This document shows, in pieces, positions 44,757 through 57,054 of a DNA stretch of 64,000 nucleotides (the stretch's first letter is position 1; every line of letters begins with the position of its first letter). Position numbers and translations under genes: made by a program. The DNA lies in assembly GCA_949752795.1 (NCBI GenBank), contig OX457061.1, forward strand, positions 6,383,239 through 6,447,238. The letters are read 5' to 3'. The DNA is from Hyperoodon ampullatus (taxonomy: Eukaryota > Chordata > Mammalia > Artiodactyla > Ziphiidae). The notes beneath the pieces are model-generated. The model worked only from the letters and a program-made list of their open reading frames with translations. It did no database searches and was not told where the DNA came from.

Positions 44757-45175
44757 TCTTTTTTTAATTTGAATTTTACTTATTTATTTACTTTTATGCA
44801 GCAAGTTCTTATTAGTTATCTATTTTATACATATTAGTGTATATATGTCAATCCCAATCTCCCAATTCATCCCACCACCAGCCCCCCGCCTTGCCCCCCT
44901 TGGTGTCTATATGTTTGTTCTCTACATCTGTGTCTCATTTCTGCCTTGCAAACTGGTTCATCTGTACCATTTTTCTAGATTCCACATATATGCGTTAATA
45001 TACAATATTTGTTTTTCCCTTTCTGACTTACTTCATTCTGTATGACAGTCTCTAGGTCCATCCATGTCTCTACCAATGACCCAATTTCATTCCTTTTTAT
45101 GGCTGAGTAATATTCCATTGTATATATGTACTACATCTTCTTTATCCATTCGTCTGTCGATGGACTATGTAAATC
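44757..45175 (-). mobile_element. L1 3' end, antisense to FNBP1
   Basis: GCAAGTTCTTATTAGTTATC through GGCTGAGTAATATTCCATTG and CTTTATCCATTCGTCTG, the reversed L1 ORF2 end. Confidence 0.85.
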
Positions 45176-45291
45176 TTAACAACTTCAATTGTTTAATATT
45201 AGCACTGTATTCATACCACCACTGCCAACAGCAAAATAGATGAAACTTCCAATTTCTTCCTGCAAAAGTTATTAAAACCTGTTCACATTTA

Positions 45292-45299
45292 TATATATA

Positions 45300-45339
<40 letters not shown>

Positions 45340-45504
45340 TATGCGGGCCTCTCACTGTTGTAGCCTCTCCCGTTGCAGAGCACAGGTTCCGGACGCACAG
45401 GCTCAGCGGCCATGGCTCACGGGCCCAGCTGCTCCGTGGCATGTGGGATCTTCCCGGACCGGGGCACGAACCCGCGTCCCCTGCATCGGCAGGCGGACTC
45501 TCAG
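45292..45504 (-). repeat. CHR-2 SINE, short form, 5'-truncated, tail replaced by (TG)n
   Basis: Duplication ACCTGTTCACATTTA (45277-45291, 45505-45519). The head (ACCACTGCGCCACCAGGG) is absent. Where the A tail should be there is ATATATATAG plus a 37-base (GT) run. Confidence 0.93.
45302..45338. repeat. (GT)n microsatellite, 37 bases
   Basis: Uninterrupted alternation at the tail end of the reversed short SINE; likely length-polymorphic. Confidence 0.95.
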
Positions 45505-45619
45505 ACCTGTTCACATTTAAACTATAAAATCACATTAGCTATATTGTGGTTTCTTTTTAAAACTTTGAACACACCATTCTAATCATTGGCATGAAGTTTT
45601 TAATAAGAATTATTTCTTA

Positions 45620-45930
45620 GGACTTCCCTGGTGGCACAGTGATTAAGAATCTGCCTACCAGTGCAGGGGCCATGGGTTCGATCCCTGGTCTGGGAAGATC
45701 CCACATGCCGTGGAGCAACTGAACCCATGCACCACAACTACTGAGCCTGCGTGCCACAACTATGAAGCCCGTGCACCCTAGAACCCGTGCTCCGCAACAA
45801 GAGAAGCCACTGCAATGAGAAACCCACGCACCACAATGAAGAGTAGCCCCTGCTCGCCTCAACTAGAGAAGGCCCGTGCACAGCAATGAAAACCCAACGC
45901 AGCCAAAAATAAATATATAAAATAAATAGC
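45620..45930 (+). repeat. CHR-2 SINE, full-length
   Basis: GGACTTCCCTGGTGGCACAG to GCCAAAAATAAATATATAAA. Confidence 0.93.
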
Positions 45931-46009
45931 AGACCGTACCCTAAAGGAGGCTGTCCGCTAACCAGCTGGGCAGGGAGTCCTTTCTGGAAGAAGGATCTGA
46001 GCGGCACAT

Positions 46010-46150
46010 CTCTGCACTGGCCACATCCTCATTATCCCCTTTTACAAGAGAGTACATCGAAGCACAGAACGGTAAAATAACTTATCAAGTTCACAGAGTA
46101 GAAAGCAGAGATTCAATCCCAGGTCTGGGACTCTAGAGCTCTCCTTCTCG
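46010..46150 (-). repeat. MIR fragment
   Basis: CATTATCCCCTTTTACAAG, GATTCAATCCCAGGTCTGGG, reverse MIR. A shorter similar patch lies at 46450-46580. Confidence 0.6.
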
Positions 46151-46579
46151 TCCTTTTTTTTCAAGTTAATACCATCAAAATGTATTTTTACTGTTTGTAC
46201 TTTTTATTATAGGAATTTTCAAACATACTTAGAATATGATGAACCCTATGTACTCATCACCCAACTTCAATATCATCACTATCTTGGGCGTTCTTGTTTC
46301 ATCTTTTTGCCGCCACATGGTTTTTTAGATCAGTCTTCCCCGCCACACACTGTAATAAATACTCCTGCTCCCTCCCTTTCTGAGGAATCATGCATAGAAC
46401 CCAAATTCTTCCTCCATCTTTTAAAGTATGAAAACAGAAGAGAGCCAACTTGTTAAGTGCTTGACACACCTTGATGAGGGTATTTAAATGCATCCTGTCA
46501 TAACCTAACAAGGACCCTGTGAGTTTATTTCCATTTTATAGACCAGACCCACCCAAACAATGAATGCTAGTGCTAGAAT

Positions 46580-48110
46580 TAAAATTTTTTTTTCCCAACA
46601 CTAAACAAATGTTGTTGTAAAAAAATTCATCCTCTGTATTAGTAGCTCACAGTCCCTCTTTTCCCCATTACTCATATTTCCCCTATCACTGATGGAGGTT
46701 TTGCTTTCTAAAACATTTCATGTTACTCATATTGAGAATCATTAAGAGCCAATGACTCACGGTACCGTGCTGTAAACGCAACAGAAACTATTATGAACGA
46801 AGCGTCTGTTCTAGCAGGTGTTTCATATATGTCTAGTGATTCCCCCCCATTCCTTTAAGTCCGGAGGTTTTTTTTCTTTTTAATTTAAAGAAATTAATTT
46901 GTAAAGGTATTAAATAGTAAGAGTAATATCAGTTTTCTGATTTGGGAGTCTAACAAAATTATGTCTTGGTGAAAAGTATTTTTAATGAAATTGAGACGAA
47001 ACAAAGAGAATTAGGTATTGACCACTTTGGGGGTGCTCTGGCTGTCCCATGCAGGGCTTCAGAGTTTTGGTTCTTGAGAAACAGGAAACTAAATATTTCC
47101 TTTCATATCAATAGCAAAAGAAAACTCAGCACCTTTACAGGAAGCTATTCCCCTTGTACTTCTATTTGCACAACCAAAACTGAGAGTGGGTTCCTGAAAT
47201 TCATTAAAATACCCGACGGGTCCTTGGGAGAAATGGCGTGGGCCCACCCAGGTGGATGAGACAGCCTGGAAGGGCTAAGCCGGGGCCGTATGGCTTGCCT
47301 CATCCGGCATTTATTAGTGTCCCGCAAGTCTTCATCTCTGCTCCTCCTTTTTCCCCGATCTATGAAGTGATGTGGTGATGCTTGCCTTCGGCTCCACAGA
47401 AAGCATAAAGATCAGTGCTTGTTTGTGAAGTGCTTTGAGACTGTTGGATGAGAGGTGATGGAGAAGTACTTAGGAGAGTCTAGGGGAGGGTTAAAGGGAA
47501 AAAAAAATCCTGTTCCTTGAGAACAAATTGCAGAGCTCTCCTGCTGGAACTGGGGCTTGTGAAAAATGAGCAATTCTGGTTTGCACAGTGCAGTCTGTCC
47601 TTTGATTTAAAATTCTTTTTTCATGTGAACCATAAAATAAAATAACCTAATAGTAGGAAAGTGCCTGGAAATCAGTGCTTTGGAAAGGATATCTGGATTA
47701 TAGGAGACTATGCATGTTTATCTCTTTTCTTTTTCCTTTTTTTCAAAAATATAAAATGCACTGCAAAACTCTAACCATACTAATTTTTTAGCAATATACT
47801 TGGGTCTACTTAAGGGATAATTTAAATGTTATCCCTCAGAGGGAGATAGTTCTCTTTGGCTATTAATACCACTTAAAAAAATTCTACCACATATTTCCCC
47901 CCAAAAGCTGGATATTTGCTGCTTGAGACAGCTAATGAATTATTCTACATATCAGCTTAGTTTGAGATAGTTTTCTTCTTAGCAAAGAGAATCAAGAAGT
48001 TTTAAAATATTTGTGTTAGGACAGATATATTTGGAAATGCCTGGCAATGGTTGTTTGGGCAAAGAAATTTGTATTTCATGAGTGTGTATATGTATGTAAA
48101 CTGTATTTTT
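46580..48110. other. Unique-looking intronic stretch
   Basis: No repeat family recognised between a MIR-class fragment and a CHR-2 SINE. It includes a 97-codon ORF (46966-47259) with no recognisable domain, which I do not regard as a gene. A/T-rich apart from 47220-47400. Confidence 0.5.
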
Positions 48111-48128
48111 CAGCATGACTGAATTTTT

Positions 48129-48397
48129 TTTTTTAATTTTTATTTTTAGCTGTGTTGGGTCTCCATTGCTGTGCGTGGGCTTCCTCTAGTTGCGGTGAGT
48201 GGGGGCTACTCTTCATTGAGGTGCGCGGGCTTCTCATTGCGGTGGCTTCTCTTGTTGTGGAGCACAGCCTCTAGGCATGTGGGCTTCAGTAGTTGTGGCA
48301 CGCGGGCTCAGTAGTTGTGGCTCATGGGCCTATTTGCTCCGCGGCATGTGGGATCCTCCTGGACCAGGGCTCGAACCACTGCGCCACCAGGGAAGCC
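48129..48397 (-). repeat. CHR-2 SINE with internal deletion
   Basis: 18-base duplication CAGCATGACTGAATTTTT (48111-48128, 48398-48415). The segment normally between GCTCGAACC and CACTGCGCC is missing. Confidence 0.94.
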
Positions 48398-48435
48398 CAG
48401 CATGACTGAATTTTTAAATTTAAATTTTACTTATC

Positions 48436-48766
48436 TTTGGTGGTGCAGTGGTTAAGAATCTGCCTGCCAATGCAGGAGACACGGGTTCGAGCCCTGGTCC
48501 GGAAAGATACCACATGCCGCGGAGCAACTAAGCCCATGTGCCACAACTACTGAGCCTGTGCTCCAGAGCCTGCGAGCCACAACTACTGAGCCCTCGTGCC
48601 TAGAGCCCGTGCTCCACAACAAAGAGAAGCCACCACAATGAGAAGCCCACACACCACAACAAAGAGTAGCCCTAGCTCGCCACAACTAGAGAAAAGCCCA
48701 GGCACAGCAGCAAAGACCCAGTGCAGCAAAAAATAAATTAATAAATAAATAAATTTAAAAAAAAAT
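48436..48766 (+). repeat. CHR-2 SINE, 5'-truncated by about 10 bases
   Basis: Starts at TTGGTGGTGCAGTGG; AAATTTTACTTATC flanks (48422-48435; 48768-48780 with one base lost). It lies only about 20 bases from the preceding opposite-strand SINE. Confidence 0.92.
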
Positions 48767-48881
48767 AAAATTTACTTATCGTTAAAACTAGCAAAGCAAT
48801 CTGTTTGCATTGTTCAACTTTCAAACAATACTAAAGTGTACATGAAAAGTCTCCCTATCATCTTAGGATAGATGTAATTCT

Positions 48882-49003
48882 TTTTTTGTTTTTTGGCTGC
48901 TCTGCTCAGCTTGCGGGATCTTTTAGTTCCCCGACCAGGAACTGAACCCCAGCCATGGCAGTGAAAGCACAGAGTCCTAACCACTGGACTGCGGGGAATT
49001 CCC
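48882..49003 (-). repeat. CHR-1-like short SINE
   Basis: Duplication AGGATA(G/C)ATGTAATTCT (48865-48881, 49004-49020) with one mismatch. Confidence 0.92.
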
Positions 49004-49159
49004 AGGATACATGTAATTCTTAATTTCCATTACTGTTTTTGGCAGAGGGATAGGTGATGTTGGTGGCAAGTAATGTGACTTTAGTACATAAGAGACCAAA
49101 ATTATAAGAATTATATCAGACAAGAGAGATGAGAATGATTGAGATGTCCATATTTTGTC

Positions 49160-49560
49160 CAAAGTATCTATTTGTTCTTTGAGCATCTACTACGTGCCCA
49201 GGCATGGTTCTTGCCTACAAGTAGCTTATAGTCTAGTTGGGGGGGGCAGAAACATAGATAGGAAATTGCAGTACAGTGTGACAAGGACTAAGGTAGGGTA
49301 ACTACGTGGAAACTTGTACACAGGAGTATAACTCAGTTGGGGAAGAAATGACATCTATATGGTGTCCTGAAGGACTGATAAGTGACACAGGTGAAGGGAG
49401 GTGGTCAGGTTGGGAGGGTGATCTAGACAGTCTTTCTGGAGGAGGGAGTAGCTGCCATGTCCAAAGGCTCATAAGTGTAACAGGACACAGAGCTCCAGAA
49501 TGAGCCAAGCACGTGAAGAGGAGCCTGGAAAGGTAGACTGTAGCTGAAACCAGGTGACAA
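49160..49560 (-). repeat. L2-like fragment
   Basis: GAGCATCTACTACGTGCCCA, GTAGCTTATAGTCTAGTTGG and later TGTCCTGAAGGACTG, reverse L2. Confidence 0.6.
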
Positions 49561-50467
49561 TGGCTTTACCTTGAGGGCAAACAAGGCACCCACGCTTGAA
49601 CTGCTGAAAGCAGTTGCTATGGGGCTAGATCGTCAGTCTCCTTACTGCCGTGTGGAGAGGACTGGAGAGGAGGGAGATAGCTTCGGGCTAGACTAGGCTA
49701 ATTGGCTGATTGGCTTTATCCTGTGAGTCGGAGCAGAGAGTACCCCTCCACATGTTTATAAGGGCAGAATTGATGAAAAGGAATTGCTAAGGAGTCTTGG
49801 ATGCCAAGAGAAGACCTGGCAGTGTACATCGTGAGTGGTGAGCCAGGGCATTGGGAGGATGAGGTCAATTCACTGCTTTGGCTAGTGGGTTAAGTAGTAA
49901 GTATATCAGCCTCGGTTTTTTTTTTTTGTTTTTGTTTTTTCTCCAGTTGGATACAAAACCAAAACCTACAGTCACTTCTTTCTTTCTTGCCCTCTCTTTG
50001 TTTCTGCTCAGTGCAACCTTGATAGGGCTACCAGTGTCTGTTCCTCAGCTCTTTTAAGCTAACAGAGTTGGTATTTTCAGTATGCCTTGGAGGTGATTCA
50101 CATCAACTGAACTCCCAAGACTGATGCACAAACCAGAATGCAAGTTTCATATTTATAATGAGAAGTATATCCATAAGGAGACTAGCTATTCATATTTGCT
50201 GAAGTGCACATTTTCTCCCTGAAGGCTAATCTATGTGGCAGGCTAAATTCTATACACAGTTTCTTGGAGAGCATAAAATCAAAATCCAGTTGGAGGAATT
50301 TAATGGATTGTGACACCAAGCTATGGAAGCCTGAGGCATCTATCTCTTCTAGAGGGATAGATTTACATTAAAGATAGAATAGAGTCTGTTTTTACAGATG
50401 CTATGTAGTGATTCCCTTTCCTTTTAACCTATCCTTTCTTTAAACAGACTACAGGGTGTTTGGTTAT

Positions 50468-50469
50468 AC

Positions 50470-50510
<41 letters not shown>

Positions 50511-50837
50511 CAGACAGATAGATAGTTTGGCTGCATTGGGTCTTTGTTGCTGCGCACAGGCTTTCTCTAGTTGAGGCGAGTGGGGGCTACTTGCGGTGTG
50601 GAGCTTCTCATTGTGGTGGCTTCTCTTGTTGTGGAGCATGGGCTGTAGGTGCGCAGGCTTCAGTAGTTGCAGCGTACGGGCTCGGTAGTTGTGGCTCGCA
50701 GGCTCTAGAGTGCAGGCTCAGTAGTTGTGGTGCACAGACTTCGTTGCTCTGCGGCATGTGGGATCTTCCCAGACCAGGGATCAAACCCGTGTCCCCTGCA
50801 GGCGGATTCTTAACCACTGAGCCACCAGGGAGGTCCC
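50468..50837 (-). repeat. CHR-2 SINE with (GATA)n tail
   Basis: Duplication TTTGGTTAT (50459-50467, 50838-50846). The tail position holds (GATA)10 at 50471-50510 followed by imperfect CAGACAGATAGATAG. Confidence 0.93.
50471..50526. repeat. (GATA)n microsatellite
   Basis: Ten perfect GATA units, then CAGACAGATAGATAG; sits at the tail of a reversed CHR-2 SINE. Confidence 0.95.
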
Positions 50838-51194
50838 TTTGGTTATGTTTAGACCTTCTAAATTCTAATCTCTGTTCCATCTTGCGTCCCTGAGATTCCA
50901 TCCAACATTTCCCAAACTGGCAAGAATGAGCATCTATAAATTTAAAAGCTCTCCTCGGTAATTCTGATGTGGCTTAGGTAGCATGATTTAACACTAAGAT
51001 TCCTATGCATACATTCTCAGTTTTTGCTCATTTTTATTCTTTACAAAAAATTTAAAATCTAGCAATATTTTGGAGCTACTTTCTTACCCTGTCAACCACT
51101 TACAAGCATAATCGTTCTAAGGTACCCTTTATTCCTTTATCCCTTTATTCCTTTGGTTCTCTCCTCGTGATTTACTCAGGGACCCAGATAAGTC

Positions 51195-51440
51195 ATAATT
51201 CATTCAACAATATTATTGGCCACCTGCTATATGCCAGGCATATTTCCCTTTGTTCTAGGCGAAGGGAAAATGGCAGTAAACTACAGAAAAAAAAAATTGC
51301 CTTAATATATGTGATCTAAAGGCCAGTATAAGGGTATAGCTAATGTATCCAATAATGATAAATGCTATGGAGAAAAATAAGGCTTTGAGAGACTGAAAAC
51401 GGTAGGATTAGGGTTGATGGGGAAAAGAACAGAATTTTAG
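51195..51440 (-). repeat. L2-like fragment
   Basis: ATTCATTCAACAATATTATT, CTATATGCCAGGCATATTTC, AATGCTATGGAGAAAAATAA, reverse L2. Confidence 0.6.
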
Positions 51441-52229
51441 TGCTGGACATTTTGCAAGATGCCTATTAGATATCTAAGTATCTTGTATCTAGTAGCTAGT
51501 TAACTGTATGCATCTGGAGCTCCGGGAACAGATCCAAGCTGTTTGGGTCTGTTTGGATCTGATTACCCAATGTAAGTAGGAAAAGCTAGAATTATAATGG
51601 TAAAATTCTAAGCTCTCGCCATAGTTATATTCCTGCAAGCACTCTTATTTAACTTTAGAACCCTGTCACTTGGAAAAACTGTCATAATACGTTGCCCTTT
51701 TGGACAGTGGCTGTGCTCCCTGTTTGCTGAACTGTTTGCCTTACTGAGAATCATTATGTGAAACTTGATTTAGGTTAGGAGGGGCATAGACTATTAAGAG
51801 TTGGTTGGTTTTGTAAATTGTCATGTGAGCATAATAAACAGATCTTGAAGCTTCGATAGGTGTAGAAATAAAACTAATGTACCAACTTGTAAATGAAAAA
51901 ATAAAAATAAATGGCCACTGATGGGTAGTGAGTTTTTGGTAATAATTAGAAATTAATGTCACACATGCATCATTTTAATAGGTTTTTGCAGACAGTGTAA
52001 GATTTTCAATTTTACTTCTTTGAAAGCTGCCTATTTGCTTTGGAGATGATTAACAAATGTTTAGAATTATTCAGTTTACACTGTGTTGACTTAGATCTCT
52101 GTCGTACCTGATATATTGCTTACTTTTCCTCTTTACATTTCTCGGAGATAGTTTAAAATCGGCAATACTAGATCACCAAATTGATCTGATTTTGGGGGGA
52201 GCTCTACTTCATATGTGTGACAGATTCTG

Positions 52230-52805
52230 TTTTGCAAGGACGGCCACAGCAGTATCTCCAATTCCACGTGCTCTTCTAGTGTGACATTGAGACTCCTCCC
52301 ACTGAGGGGAAGGGGAGGGCTTACATCCCTTCCCCTTGAACCTAGGCAGATCTTTGTGACTTCCTTGATGGGTAGAATACGGTGAAATGGTGCCATATGA
52401 TGCCATGTGATCCTTTCTGAAGCAGGATCATAAATATGCCATGCACTTTTGCCTTGCTCTTTTGGGATGTTTCCGCTTAGAACTCAAGTACCATATTGTT
52501 AGGAAGCCCAAGCAGCCCACATAGAGAATCCGTATGGAGAAGTCAACTGTAGGGGTTCCAGCTGACAACCCAATTGAGGTTTCGGCGAACAGATGTAATC
52601 AGCGGCCAGCCTGAGTGAAGGGTGTCCAGATGATTGTACCCCCTCGCAATCAAGTCCCCGCAGCCTTCAAGCCTTTCCAGCTGGGGCCCCAGCCACGGAG
52701 GAGCAGAGACAAATTGTTCCTGTCAAATCGCCGACCTATATAATTAAATGGTTCTCTCCAGCTAAGTTTTGGGGCTGATTTCTTATACAATAACAACTAG
52801 AACAA
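52230..52805 (+). mobile_element. MLT1-type LTR (ERVL-MaLR)
   Basis: Ends in TAAATGGTTCTCTCCAGCTA, AGTTTTGGGGCTGATTTCTT and ATACAATAACAACTAGAACA, the conserved 3' end of MLT1 LTRs. Solo, non-coding and old; no internal retroviral sequence seen. Confidence 0.75.
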
Positions 52806-53544
52806 TATCTTTGGATGTCAGGCTAGATAATACTACTACTATCCTTGTTTATTCATTTAAGAATAGGGCTACCATGTGTCCTTTTCTTAAAAATAAAATA
52901 AAATCACTTTCTCTTTGAAGAAATCCCTTCAAATAAGAAATTGAAAAGTTGGGGAACATTCAAGAAGTATTTATATTTACTTTCTGTGAAGATGATGGAC
53001 TAGGAAAGCGAGAAGCTCTGACATGAAGACTTATAGGAGCAAGTAAACCCCTCAAACTAAGTTTGTCCTAAGGTTCTTGTCACAAGATTGTACACTTTGA
53101 CTATGATGATGCTGTGTCATTCTTTACAAAATCTCAAGAATTTCTACATTATTGTCATAGCCATTGACCCACAGAAGAGGACATTTCATTGCCCATCCTT
53201 TTTGTAAGAAATGGTTTTTCTAGTTTTTTCCCCCTAAAATTCATCTTCTCTCCTTTGAAATGTAAGCCATGCTGATCCACTAAAGAAGTGTTTTTTAAGA
53301 AATATAAAATAAAGCGCAGTAATTTCTGTAGCTTTAGTTGTGAAATAGAAACAATATTCTGGAGGCAGTGAATCTGTCCGACTAAAGCTAAGCATATGGA
53401 TCTCGCTGTCTCTCTGCTACTCACTCTATCTTCACTCTCTGAGTGGAACACTTGGGCTTCTAGTCTCTAATGGCTGCTTATTTTTAAATTCTTTTGTTTT
53501 ATTCTTAGAAGATTTCTACAGTTTAGTCAGTGCCATGTTGTTCA

Positions 53545-53760
53545 AGAGCATGGGTTTGGATGCTGACTGCTTGGTTCATAGTGTGATGAACCTAGCTGAG
53601 TAATTTGGGACAAGTCATCTAACCTCAGTTCCTTCATCTGTAAAATGGGGATAATAATAGTGCCTGCTTTATGGGATTATTGAGAACATTAAATGAGTTA
53701 CTTAGAGCACTAAATGTCCAACACAATAAGCTCTATGAGCATCGGCTATTGTTATTCACC
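53545..53760 (+). repeat. MIR
   Basis: TCATCTGTAAAATGGGGATA and ATTAAATGAGTTACTTAGAG mark a well-kept MIR. Confidence 0.88.
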
Positions 53761-54630
53761 TTCGTATGTTGCTGGTTGCGGTGATATTTGGGTTCACGTC
53801 TTGGGTTCCATGTTGAGAAGAAACTGAATGAATACTTCTTTGTTGGGGGTTTTGTAGACATGACCAGTGAATTGGGTGTAAATTAAACTGCATGACCTCA
53901 AGTCTCTTCAACTCAAGTGCTCTAGGGTAATCCGAGTTCCAGGATCAACTGACACTGGAAGTGGTTGTCCCAGGAGTACTGATTCATAATACACGGAGCA
54001 TACATCAAGGTCAATTATGGTAGAGTAACTATGTCCAAGGCTAGAAACTCTATTTAGTAATTTTATGTATAGTTCCCACACTGTAGCCCAAAGAAATGCC
54101 AATAATGTTAATAGGAGGTTTGTAAAAGTTTCAACAATTCAAAAAGTGACACAGAAATAGAATCATTAGGCACATTCCTTGAGTTGTCAGGCACTCTGTA
54201 CATGGATTGAATGTCTTGGGTATGACACTATAAGCAGAAATATCAGGGACTGTTTTGCTGAACAAAAGCTTTTTGGCTGAGAAACCTGAAAGGCTTGATG
54301 TTTAATTTATTTTGTCACTTTGGTAGATCAGTAGGTAAATAAGGTAGATAAATAAGACCATTCCAGAAAAACTTTAGGCAAGTGCTTCATTTCTAGATAA
54401 AAATATTCAGGCACCTGATGGAAATGAAATGCAGGTTGATGACTTCTTTCTCCTTTACTTTCTGGATTATTTTTGGATTATGAAGTGCTGGTAATTGAGA
54501 AAGTGAAAGGAAAAGCTAATTAGATGAGAAGGAAACCCTCAGTTAGATGAAAGACATTGGAAACAGTTGGCTGGGATAAAGAATGTTTCTGATAATTTCA
54601 AGCAGATCTATACATTCTTTGATTATTACC

Positions 54631-54661
54631 AAAGAAGAAGAAGAAGGAGAGAAGAAGAAGA
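54631..54661. repeat. (GAA)n-rich simple repeat
   Basis: AAGAAGAAGAAGAAGGAGAG and AAGAAGAAG, a purine-only patch. Confidence 0.8.
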
Positions 54662-55309
54662 TTAAAAACTTTAATCAATTGCAGAGTCAGTTGTAGAATT
54701 GGGCAAAGGATTATCTCTATCAGCAGTGCTCAGTTAGGTGTTACCCATGTCCGGTAGTCTGTAAAAAGATCTGTTTGTTTAAAAATAAATTGTGTTTGTT
54801 TGAGGTATAGACCACACCCAGGTCACATGCTTGGAGTGTGGGGCTGGCTGTTAAATGATTGCAAATGTCGGCCAAGCTGAAGATTATACTTAACTTGGTT
54901 TTTCAATGTGGCAGAGACTAGGGTATCTCAAAGGGAGATTAAAGGATTTTCTACACTATTTGCTTGGTCATCTTTGAATTGTGGGCCCGTCCTAGGGACA
55001 AGGCAGTCTCATATGGGATGAAAGTAAAGAAAGAAAGGGAGAAAAGAGAGACTAGCTAGAGGGAATGTAAGATTTGCTGATGTCAATAGAAGGTTGAGCT
55101 CAGAGAAACTGAGTAAATGCTAAATGCCCAGATTTAAAAAGATGACCCATCCTTTGGATCCTGTAGGCAGCTCCAAGGGGTACTGTGGGGAGAACATGTA
55201 GGAACCTGGGTTACCTCCTATGCCGTGGGTGAGGGGCAGACCTGAGCCCAAACCTAAGGAGGCCTTTACCATCTCAGAGTAAAAGCTGAATTTAGACAGT
55301 CCTTTACCT

Positions 55310-55570
55310 TGTCTGCCTACCCGGTGCCCCTAGACACTCTCTTCCAGCCACATCTGCCTTTTCAGTCCATCCTGCGCACCAGCCTGCTTCTCCCCCAGGG
55401 CTCTGTACTGCTTCGTCCCAGCTTTGCCCTCCACCAGGAACACCCTTGCCCGGGGTAGCTACGTGCCCCTTCACCTCCTCCTGCCAACCCTACTTGTGTG
55501 TCGTTTTGTCCCCGTAATATACTTCATGCATTTCCACACTTAAGTGAACTCTGAGAGCTCAGCCATGATA
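55310..55570 (+). repeat. L2 fragment
   Basis: TTCCAGCCACATCTGCCTTT, CCACCAGGAACACCCTTGCC, CCTTCACCTCCTCCTGCC, L2 order. Confidence 0.65.
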
Positions 55571-55904
55571 GAAGACTCTGTTAAAGCAGCCAAATTGGGG
55601 AAAAGTCATGATTTCAAAAGCATGATTTATTTCTTATTTACGTCTTGAATTTATTTATGTATTTGAATAGACGATATACCTCTTTTCCTCCCTGGGGGCA
55701 ACCACTGTTACCAGTTTTATGTGAGTTCTTCCAGAGAGCTATCAAGCATTTATAAACAGATGCCCCTCCCCCCATACAAATGTTAGTATACTATTCACAC
55801 TTTTTTTTAACCTTACTTTTATCCCTTATAATATCTTGGTGTTTTGTTTTGTTTTCCTTAGCTGCCTCATTCTTCTTCTTTTTTTCCCCTTTTTTCCTTT
55901 TTTT

Positions 55905-56070
55905 AAAAAAAATTCAAGTATAGTTGATTTACAATGTTGTGTTAGTTTCAGGTGTACAGCAAAGTGATGTAGTTATACATATATGTATATAATATATATT
56001 TTTTCAGATTCTTTTCCTTTATAGGTTATTACAAAATATTGAGTATAATTTCCTGTGCTATACATACCTC
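55905..56070 (-). mobile_element. L1 3' terminal fragment
   Basis: TATAGTTGATTTACAATG, GTTTCAGGTGTACAGCAAAG, then TTTCCTGTGCTATACAT. 5'-truncated copy. Confidence 0.85.
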
Positions 56071-56841
56071 ATTCTTCTTAATGTAACTTAATTCTTATTT
56101 AATAAATAAAATTCTATCCTATGGATATATTGAAATTTGCTATGGTCACTAAATTGTCTTCAATATATTTTCCTATTAAACACAGTACAGATTAATAGTC
56201 TTATATGTGTCATTTTACATCCGTGTAAGTATATTTGGAGGATAAATACCAAGAACTTAGATAAGTATCACCAAACCACCCTCCAAAGAGCGTCTAACAA
56301 TTGTGCTCTCACCAGCCATGTATTAGAGTTTTCCCTAACTGTGTGTAATCAAACGTTTTGATATCCACTCAACAATCAAATGCTGTTAATTTTATGTTAT
56401 GTGAATTTCACCTCAATTTAAAAGAAAAAAAGACTAAAAAAGCAGACTGGTACTGGGCATATTTGTTCTCTCTAAGATGGCAAACAGCTCATCTGGGAAG
56501 CTCCTTGGTCTTTGGAAATTTAAAATCCATTGTAAACACTGTATAAAACAATTGAGTTTAAGCTTCTCAGAAGGGTTCTAGAAATTTTTTCCAAATAATT
56601 AAAGGATTGCTGTGTCGTGTTTGAAGTCTCCTTAGTGACTGTCTAAGAATTCTTGTTGCAAAAAAGGTTCTAAGGGTATATTAGGTGCTATTTAAGAATA
56701 CACCCACAACATGAGACTGAACTCAAAAAATTAATTGGTAACTGTTGTCTCTGCAAAATTAATTTTTCACCAAATCAGTTGTTAAGCTATCTACCCAAAC
56801 CAGTATTTAGTGGCTTTCAGTTAAGTTGGCTAATGATAGTG

Positions 56842-57043
56842 GGGTTTTTTTGCCGTACGCGGGCCCCTCACTGTTGTGGCCTGTCCCGTTGCGGAGCACA
56901 GGCTCCGGAAGCACAGGCTCAGCGGCCATGTCTCACAGGCCCAGCCGCTCCGCGGCATGTGGGATCTTCGCGGACCGGGGCACGAACCCGTGTCCCCTGC
57001 ATCGGCAGGCGGACTCTCAACCACTGCACCACCAGGGAAGCCC
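56842..57043 (-). repeat. CHR-2 SINE, short form
   Basis: Duplication AATGATAGTG (56832-56841, 57044-57053). Tail reduced to seven T. Confidence 0.94.
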
Positions 57044-57054
57044 AATGATAGTGT

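Noticed and set aside
46966..47259. 97-codon ORF in unique intronic DNA
   Set aside because: No domain, no homologue recognised, no splice or promoter support.
50591..50893. 100-codon plus-strand ORF MRCGASHCGGFSCC...
   Set aside because: Antisense translation of the CHR-2 SINE at 50468-50837.
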